The notes below the pieces were generated by a model that was not told the DNA's origin, ran no database searches, and saw nothing but the letters and a program-made list of their open reading frames with translations. This document shows positions 58,468 through 64,000 of a stretch of DNA of 64,000 bases, piece after piece. How positions within the stretch are numbered: the first letter of the stretch is position 1; every line of letters starts with the position of its first letter. Source of the DNA: Isoetes taiwanensis (lineage: Eukaryota > Streptophyta > Lycopodiopsida > Isoetales > Isoetaceae); assembly GCA_021234155.1 (NCBI GenBank), contig JAJEKV010000109.1, positions 1,169,193 through 1,233,192 on the forward strand, written 5' to 3'. The position numbers and the translations under genes are program-made.

Positions 58468-60071
58468 TGTGACGTTCCAGCATAATATACGCCCTAATAC
58501 GTATATTATACTGCCACGTCACACGTACATGTCACAAGTGACATGTACTTGAGAGTAGGACAACGTTGCACCTAGGAGCTAAAGGTTGCACCTAGGGGGC
58601 AACCTTGGATGTTGGGTATGTAATTAAACATACACAACAAAAAGGTTCCTTGTTCATCCATTTCCAAATGGCTTAAAGCCATTTGCCCATGTGGATGCCC
58701 TAACCTAGATAGGGTCTATATAAGGGCTAAAACCCTAGATCCTAGCTCTCCTTTCACTTTGCCAATTAGGGTTTTCTAGAGCTTCCTTTCCTCTTTCGCA
58801 TTTAGGGCTTCCCTGGGCCAATTCGGCCAAGGTAAGGCTCGAAATCGCATTGCCAGGCTCCGAAAAGTCGGATTTGCACAACAGGTTGCTGAGTAGCAGC
58901 TGTCTTCGGCAAGATCAGGAGCATGGACGCCGTCCAAGGATCAGGAGCAAGCCAAGGAGCAGGTATCTAGTTGTTCTGTTGTGCAAAACCGTCTTTAGGC
59001 ATGGCAATATGCCAGTTTAGTATGTTAGATCATCTCTGGAAGCCTTGTAGATCCCTAGATCTGAGACTCTAACGAATGAACATAACATTAGATGTTAAGA
59101 AGGTAGATTGACATGATTCTCTATCTCTGTTCTGTGATATTGCATGTATTCTACTCTGTGATCTCCTTGTTGTGGGAAGGGGGGTAGAGACCTAAAGGCT
59201 GTGTAGAGGATGCTCCTAGCATAGCACCTTAGTTCCCACGTAAATGCGGCCCGTGCACAGGAGCCCACCTGGCTGTGGGTGAAGGGGCAAGGCCGGTTGA
59301 TAAGGAGGAACTTGTCTCAACGCGGACTGACCCCTCTGGTAGTAAAGCCTATCGGGGGTCTTTGGCCGGGCTAGGCTTAATAGCTTGTCACCGCGTGTGG
59401 GCAAGGTATGAGCTCGACACTGTGGGGTGGTGGATATGACCTTCCAGTGAGTTCAAGTCGAATACGGGCAAAGGGCCCTCTAGCCGCTGGGCGATGAGCA
59501 TGGATACCTCCTCCTCGAGGAGAGGTAGCTCTCTTCCTGCCTCATCGGGGTTGGGGAGATGCAACCCAGCCAGTAGTAGCCCCTCGCTACTCACCCTAAG
59601 CAGCTACGGCCAGTTCCAACACTTTTCAGCCTACTCTCGCAAAGTGTGCATGGGAGGGGCTGGATGGAGTGGACTACCCTAAGCCATGTTCTATGCCAGC
59701 CAAATCCATTGCCATGAATTCGCCCCGCAATGAACTCGGGAGGCCTAGCCGCCGGGCCATCCCCTTGAGTCCGAGCCCCGGTAGGATCCCTCCTTTGTAT
59801 TATTGTTATGAAGGTATTGGCCGACTCGTGATGTTGCTATTGTTATGGTGATTGTGTTGTATATTATTGGTTGTGCTCACGTTTGTTTGTTACGCTTCCG
59901 CAGATAGGTCGATCCGATGGAAGACGGATGAATGACACATCCACTCTTCCCTTGCTGGCTCTGCCCCCATTGGAGTGGAGTCAGGTGGATGGCCCCCGCC
60001 GGCAAATGCCAGGGGAATGCTCCTCCTTCGAGTACGATGCGGGCATCGTATAAGGAGTAGGGGACGTCACA
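58468..60071 (+). repeat. 5' LTR of a second LTR retrotransposon (1604 bp)
   Basis: Starts TGTGACGT and ends ACGTCACA, an 8-bp perfect terminal inverted repeat with canonical TG..CA ends. Immediately followed, after one base, by a primer binding site. A TATA-like tatataagg at about 58718 precedes telo-box-like aaaccctag and ttagggtttt, so transcription probably begins near 58745. Only this LTR is inside the window; the 3' LTR must lie beyond 64000. The preceding 5 bases, gttat (58463-58467), are the expected left target-site duplication. Confidence 0.85.
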
Positions 60072-60072
60072 G

Positions 60073-60085
60073 TGGTATCAGAGCA
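60073..60085 (+). other. Primer binding site for initiator Met-tRNA
   Basis: TGGTATCAGAGCA is complementary to the 3' end of plant initiator methionine tRNA, the usual primer for plant LTR retrotransposons. One base separates it from the LTR end, as is common. It fixes the LTR border and the element's plus-strand orientation. Confidence 0.92.
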
Positions 60086-60284
60086 TGATCTTGGCATCCA
60101 AGATCGAGCACTGGCCATTTTCCCTTTAGGACTAACAGTAGATTCGAGTCTTGGGGTATAGCCACCCAAGCAAGAGCTTCGAACAATTGGGAAAATTTCC
60201 AATTTTTGGGTAGATTTTAGCTCCATGATAGATTGCTAGTGAAGTGTAGCATCTTTCCCAACCTAAATTGCCAAAAAAATAGGC

Positions 60285-60580
60285 CACCCCTCCAGTCAGT
60301 GCCCGGCACCATTCTGTTCAAGAAACCGATTCCGGCCAGCGATCGCAGTGAGTGGTTGACCTCCGTTGACATAGTTAGGTGTCCCAATTAATTGAGATAT
60401 TGGTGTAGTTTGGCTTATTCCCTTAGTTCTAGATAGGTTTGTATGTTATAACACTAAGAACCTCCCTGTAAATTGTAAAATAGCCCCGGGAACAGTCGAC
60501 CCCTCACAGAGTGCGCCCAGCACCATTCGGTTGGTAATCCAATCTGGCCCAGGCGCACTGTGTGAGTGGTGGGTGTTTTG
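60285..60580 (+). repeat. Leader hairpin repeats 1 and 2
   Basis: Two copies of an ~80-bp unit ending in gtgagtgg (60348 and 60562). In copy 2 the flanks ctcacagagtgcgcc and ggcgcactgtgtgag pair over 15 bp with one mismatch. The inner ccattcggttgg/ccaatctgg forms a second stem. The same unit recurs at 62103-62590. Confidence 0.8.
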
Positions 60581-60684
60581 GAGTATGGTGAACCCAGATG
60601 AATGCCTCGTACCTTCGCTAATGCCCTAGTTTGTTTTTTTTTCCCCATATGAATTGCAGGTCCCAACCCTAAATCCCACCTTCC

Positions 60685-60692
60685 TATAAATA
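60685..60692 (+). promoter_or_regulatory. TATA box upstream of the H3-like gene
   Basis: TATAAATA in ttcctataaatagaaaaattagggtttcc, with a telo-box (ttagggttt) just downstream. It is 105 bases before the ATG at 60790, suiting an independent internal promoter. Confidence 0.6.
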
Positions 60693-60789
60693 GAAAAATT
60701 AGGGTTTCCATTTTACCCCCACTTTTCCCGAGAACACAGCCCCAAGAAGACGATCTTCAGCGCAAAGCTCAAACCCGACAAACAAAAGC

Positions 60790-61969
60790 ATGGCACTGAC
60801 GAAACAGATCGTATCGCTGCAAGGTTATGCCACCTCGGTTATGTGAGCTTCAGAGCGAAGCCGGCCCCACGTAAGGCCGGGGAGGCAAAAACATCGGGGA
60901 AGAGGAGGCACCGGCTGAACCTAACCCTAACCCCCAAGAGCAGAACAGTATCGAGCACCTCGACCGAGGCTGACGCGTGGCGGAGTCAAGAGGGAGCTGC
61001 CGAAAGAGATCTTCGGGATAATGAAGAACCGTGAGCAGAACCGAAGAAGAAGAAGAGGGAAAGAGAAGAAGGCGAAATAAGAAAATCGGCGAGCTACGGA
61101 AGGAAAAGGAAGAGCGCAGAAAAGAGGAGGGAGGAGAAGAAACGTAAGAGGGAAGAAAGGAGGAAGCGCAAAGAGGAGCCGGAGGGTGAGAGCAGTAGAA
61201 GGGTAAGGACCCTAAGTGGCGCCTACAGAGAAGCCGAAGAAGAAGAAGACACCGGCCAAGGGCAGAACTATACAGAGCCGGATCCCGAAGCCCCATCTTC
61301 GTCCCGACCAACCCGGGAGGGAGCGGAGGACACGAGCCAGAGAGACTTCGGCCCTTCAATCCAATACCGAGGATGAAGACCCCGTGGCTAATGCACCGCC
61401 TCTATCCTAAATGGCCCGCCGGCACCCCAAATGACAAAGACTAAGAAACCAAGGCCGCAGAGGGAGTCCTATGCGCTGAAGAGGGACTTGCAAGACCGGA
61501 AGGAGCTAAAGGAGTATACCGCATACATGAAAATGCACGAAGAATACTCCAAATATTACGAAGAACACAGAGTGAAGACCATTGAGGGAGGCCTACCGAC
61601 GAAGAAGAACACGCTGAAGCGCCACCGAACCGCCAACCCCTCCGGCTAAGCCGGCGAAAAAGGCCGGCAGACTCAAAAATTCAAGGGGCGCTCCAAGAAA
61701 TTAAACACTTCCAGCAGAGCTATGGCTTCCTCATTCCCAGAGCCCCTTTGCACGCTTAACGAGGAGATTTTTGCAGAGTTCGACCCATCCAAACGGGTCA
61801 CGGACGACATGTTGCTCGTGACCGTGACAGAGGCGCTTGAGCAAAGACATTGTACACTACTTCGAAGACTCGCTATGCGCGTGCTCAACACGCTAAGAGA
61901 GTGACTTGCATGCCCAAGGATATTAGACTAGCTCGCTTTATTAAGAAGGAGGGCCCCCAACTATTGTAA
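60790..61969 (+). pseudogene. Histone H3-derived gene inside the LTR retrotransposon
   Basis: The start MALTKQIVSL copies the histone H3 tail start (MARTKQTARK). FRAKPAPRKAGEAKTSGKRR (60849 on, shifted frame) matches the GGKAPRK..KAARK tail. A Lys/Glu/Arg-rich expansion of over 200 codons follows. The histone fold then appears: ALQEIKHFQQSYGFLIPRAP (61688 on) matches the H3 alpha-N/alpha-1 segment; LNEEIFAEF and VTDDMLLVTVTEALEQ match alpha-1/alpha-2. HYFEDSLCAC and HAKRVTCMPKDIRLARFIKK match the alpha-2 end, loop 2 and alpha-3, with a stop at 61967-61969. At least four frame changes and internal stops separate the blocks, so no full histone can be made. HFQ..LIP recalls CENH3, but RVTCMPKDIRLAR is canonical H3-like; the subtype is open. 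Confidence 0.85.
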
Positions 61970-62102
61970 ATGACCTTTTCTTTGGTATAAGTCAAAAATT
62001 TTGATAAATAAATAAGTCGAATCGAAGTTTAAATAGGGTGTATTACCAATTCTACATTTAGAAATAGCAAAAATTCGAACAACAAACCAGGCATTTTGAT
62101 TC

Positions 62103-62590
62103 CACCCCCTCACAGTGCTCCCACCCATTCGGGTTTGCAAAACCGATCCCACCCCCGGGCGACTGTGGTGAGTGGTTGAGCATGGTTTGGTGCCAAATCT
62201 TGCCTAAATGCAGTAGGTATATTATTCGACCTAACTCATCCCAGCTTAGTAGGAATTGACCCCTAATCTGTCCAAATTGGCCAACGCCGAAGTCAAATGG
62301 AGCTCCACCCCTCACGAGTCCTGCACTCCATTCGGGTTTGGAATCCGATTCCGCCCAAAGCACCGTTGGTGAGTGGTCGAACCCCAAACTCCACCACAAC
62401 TTGCCCAAATAAGGCGAAGTAAAGGCTCAATCCTATCTATCTCGATGAGATATCCAGATTATGTCTTTAGTTCTCTAGTTTAGCATCATTAGTGACCTAA
62501 ACAAGAGCCCACCCTCACAGAGTGCGCCCCAACCAGCCGGGTTTGCAAACCGATCCCACCCCTCAAGATCGGTGAGTGGTCTCGTCCGAA
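62103..62590 (+). repeat. Leader hairpin repeats 3, 4 and 5 (about 202-bp period)
   Basis: Three further copies of the unit seen at 60285-60580, with gtgagtgg at 62168, 62369 and 62572, i.e. 201 and 203 bp apart. Each has ctcac at the left and gtgag at the right end, and copies 3-5 carry cgggtttg..aa(c)cgatcc, in places the palindrome GGTTTGCAAACC. Spacers between units are not conserved. Confidence 0.85.
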
Positions 62591-62741
62591 TTGATCCAAG
62601 TTATCCTTAGACGAACCAAAATCATTGCTTAGGGACCCTTAGGAGCATTTCCAAGCTCGCTTAGCCTATAAATCATACCTCTAGACCTCGTGAAAGTCGA
62701 GAATTGTAAACCTAAAATTTTCCCAAAATTAGGGTTTTGCC

Positions 62742-62748
62742 TATAAAG
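62742..62748 (+). promoter_or_regulatory. TATA box upstream of the ORF at 62863
   Basis: TATAAAG in ttagggttttgcctataaaggggaa; again a telo-box lies beside the TATA, as upstream of the H3-like gene. 121 bases before the ATG. Confidence 0.5.
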
Positions 62749-62862
62749 GGGAACCCAAGTGTCATTTTTTCCTTCCAACCTCGGCCTCGCTTCCAAGCCG
62801 ATTTCCCCATCCTTAGGGCTTCAAGATCCGGCCCCTCATTATCCCCAAATTCTCCTCGGCTC

Positions 62863-63009
62863 ATGGCCACTTCTTCATTCAAGCGATGGTACAACAGCCA
62901 CATGTACCATGTGGTCGGTTTACATCGAATTGCCTTCGGTTCTTCCGGGGAACTCGACATTGAGGCCACCATCAACGCCACTCCCTTCTACCGTAACATC
63001 ATGTCGTAA
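62863..63009 (+). CDS. Short ORF of the LTR element, possibly the start of gag
   Basis: Encodes MATSSFKRWYNSHMYHVVGL, then IAFGSSGELDIEATINATPF and YRNIMS before a stop. A shifted frame continues with FHAKIGPFL. The ATG follows the TATA/telo-box at 62742 and a 5' leader. This is where gag would start in the element, but no capsid or zinc-knuckle motif is seen, so the identity is open. The frame is probably broken at 63007. Confidence 0.4.
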   Translation: MATSSFKRWYNSHMYHVVGLHRIAFGSSGELDIEATINATPFYRNIMS

Positions 63010-64000
63010 TTCCATGCCAAGATAGGACCCTTTCTCTCGTAGAACTCCCACCTTGCGAGGGTATTTTGCACCTAACACCGGCCTCAAGTCACCCCCGCAA
63101 GACATCCCAAATGTAGATAAGTACTTAGAGAATAAAGCACCGCCTTCCCAACTATATGTCCATCTCTGTAATAGGAGGAGGTACTTCTCCCATATACAAA
63201 GCCAGAAGAGCCATCTTTTCTATCTCTTCTGGGTCAAACCCAGATAGGGGAACCCTCGCAGCCTTTTAGAAGTTGAACCCATAGCCATGGCCGCAGCAGA
63301 GGAGGAACGGATGCTAATTTCGAAAGCACGAAAGCAAGAAGAAGAGGAGGAGGATGAATACCTAATCAGACCGTAAGACTTGGATCTAGAATGAGAGAGG
63401 CGCCAGCGTAACAGCCAGATCCAAAGCTTCAAGAGGGATCATGAGCAACAAGAAGAGCCCCACCACTCAGTGGCATTACAAGCTTGACACCTGTTCATAG
63501 CAAAGCAGGCATATCTAACCCTTCACGACATCAAGAATCTTCCACAAGGTCACGGCACAGGCCTTAGGGTGGATGAGATTTTACACCTTCTACGACAAAG
63601 CAGCATGATCTCGACGACTTCATCGATCGAGAAGCCCAGACTTCCCTATCGCGATAAGAGAAGCCAAGACCTTCACCGGGCGACATCATCGATATAGAGG
63701 CTTACGCAGCATCGATTGATGATGGCCGCAACGGAATTGCCCTGAGGAGAGGAGTTCATGGCAATTCAGAACAAATGGGCATCAAAGGCAAGTCCACATC
63801 AGATTATTACCGAAGCTCGCCAACACCCATCCCGAAGCAAAGATGGAGGCAAAATCAACCTAAGGAGGCTGGTGCACCAAGACTTCGTGAGAGCTAGAGG
63901 AGATACCAAAGGATGACTTCACGGAAGGCACAGTGGCAACTTCCTCGCCCGGGCCAAGAAACAAAAGGCATGATAAGGCGCCGATACTACCCCCCGCTGT
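63010..64000 (+). other. Interior of the LTR element, decayed coding, runs off the window
   Basis: Coding-like composition on the plus strand with many stops. A frame from 63286 reads MAAAEEERMLISKARKQEEE and acidic/helical stretches, then LTLHDIKNLPQGHGTG near 63520 in continuing frames. Suits a decayed gag-like coiled-coil protein. No protease, RT or integrase is reached before the window ends. Confidence 0.4.

Noticed and set aside
61722-61904. Independent 60-codon ORF
   Set aside because: It is one frame of the broken histone H3-like fold and is included there.

Overview
This window reads as nuclear DNA of a land plant with a repeat-rich genome. Host genes are compact and intron-containing. 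Between them lie pseudogenes, nested transposable elements and plastid-derived fragments. Fragments of plastid chlN (light-independent protochlorophyllide reductase), which angiosperm plastomes lack, point to a non-angiosperm: a fern, another seed-free plant or a gymnosperm. The species cannot be named from sequence alone.

Three host genes can be modelled from end to end, all on the minus strand: an intronless MOT1-type molybdate transporter (10288-11868), a ten-exon plastid IMPL1-like inositol monophosphatase (12956-17330) and a seven-exon AP-5 complex mu subunit (38061-40696). A small conserved-looking gene (17458-17847) sits head to head with IMPL1 over a 127-bp shared promoter. Gene remnants include a receptor kinase (18.6 kb), a UPL-type HECT ligase exon (22.0 kb), homomeric acetyl-CoA carboxylase (31.5-32.4 kb), a universal stress protein (35.3 kb) and a SIN3-like co-repressor (41.9-42.4 kb). 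From 1 to 10.2 kb I recognise no gene, only a pair of SINE-like repeats.

The mobile part is the most interesting. (i) At 22.4-25.0 kb a minus-strand two-exon gene encodes an HUH endonuclease with HLH and YxxK motifs, resembling replitron/Rep proteins; a frameshifted companion ORF and a tRNA-like foldback lie downstream. (ii) At 26.8-27.9 kb is a scrambled plastid insertion (chlN in both orientations, 23S rRNA in both orientations, a group II intron domain V). (iii) A Ty3/gypsy chromovirus appears split: its RT fingers/palm are at 43.48-44.02 kb, and its RT thumb, RNase H, integrase and chromodomain at 55.75-57.91 kb. About 11.7 kb lies between, holding a duplicated small-gene pair (45.4 and 46.1 kb) and a candidate DNA transposon with two divergent genes (46.5-55.3 kb). 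One gene is DUF8039/DUF7869-like and the other ends in a methyltransferase-like motif. Their shared control region and an intron are packed with GAGCGCCTTC repeats and ATCGCG..CGCGAT palindromes at a period of about 34 bp. (iv) A second LTR retrotransposon begins at 58468: a 1.6-kb LTR, an initiator-Met-tRNA primer binding site, then a leader with five hairpin repeats spaced about 205 bp. Between hairpins 2 and 3 lies a decayed gene with an unmistakable histone H3 fold and its own TATA box. The element runs off the right edge.
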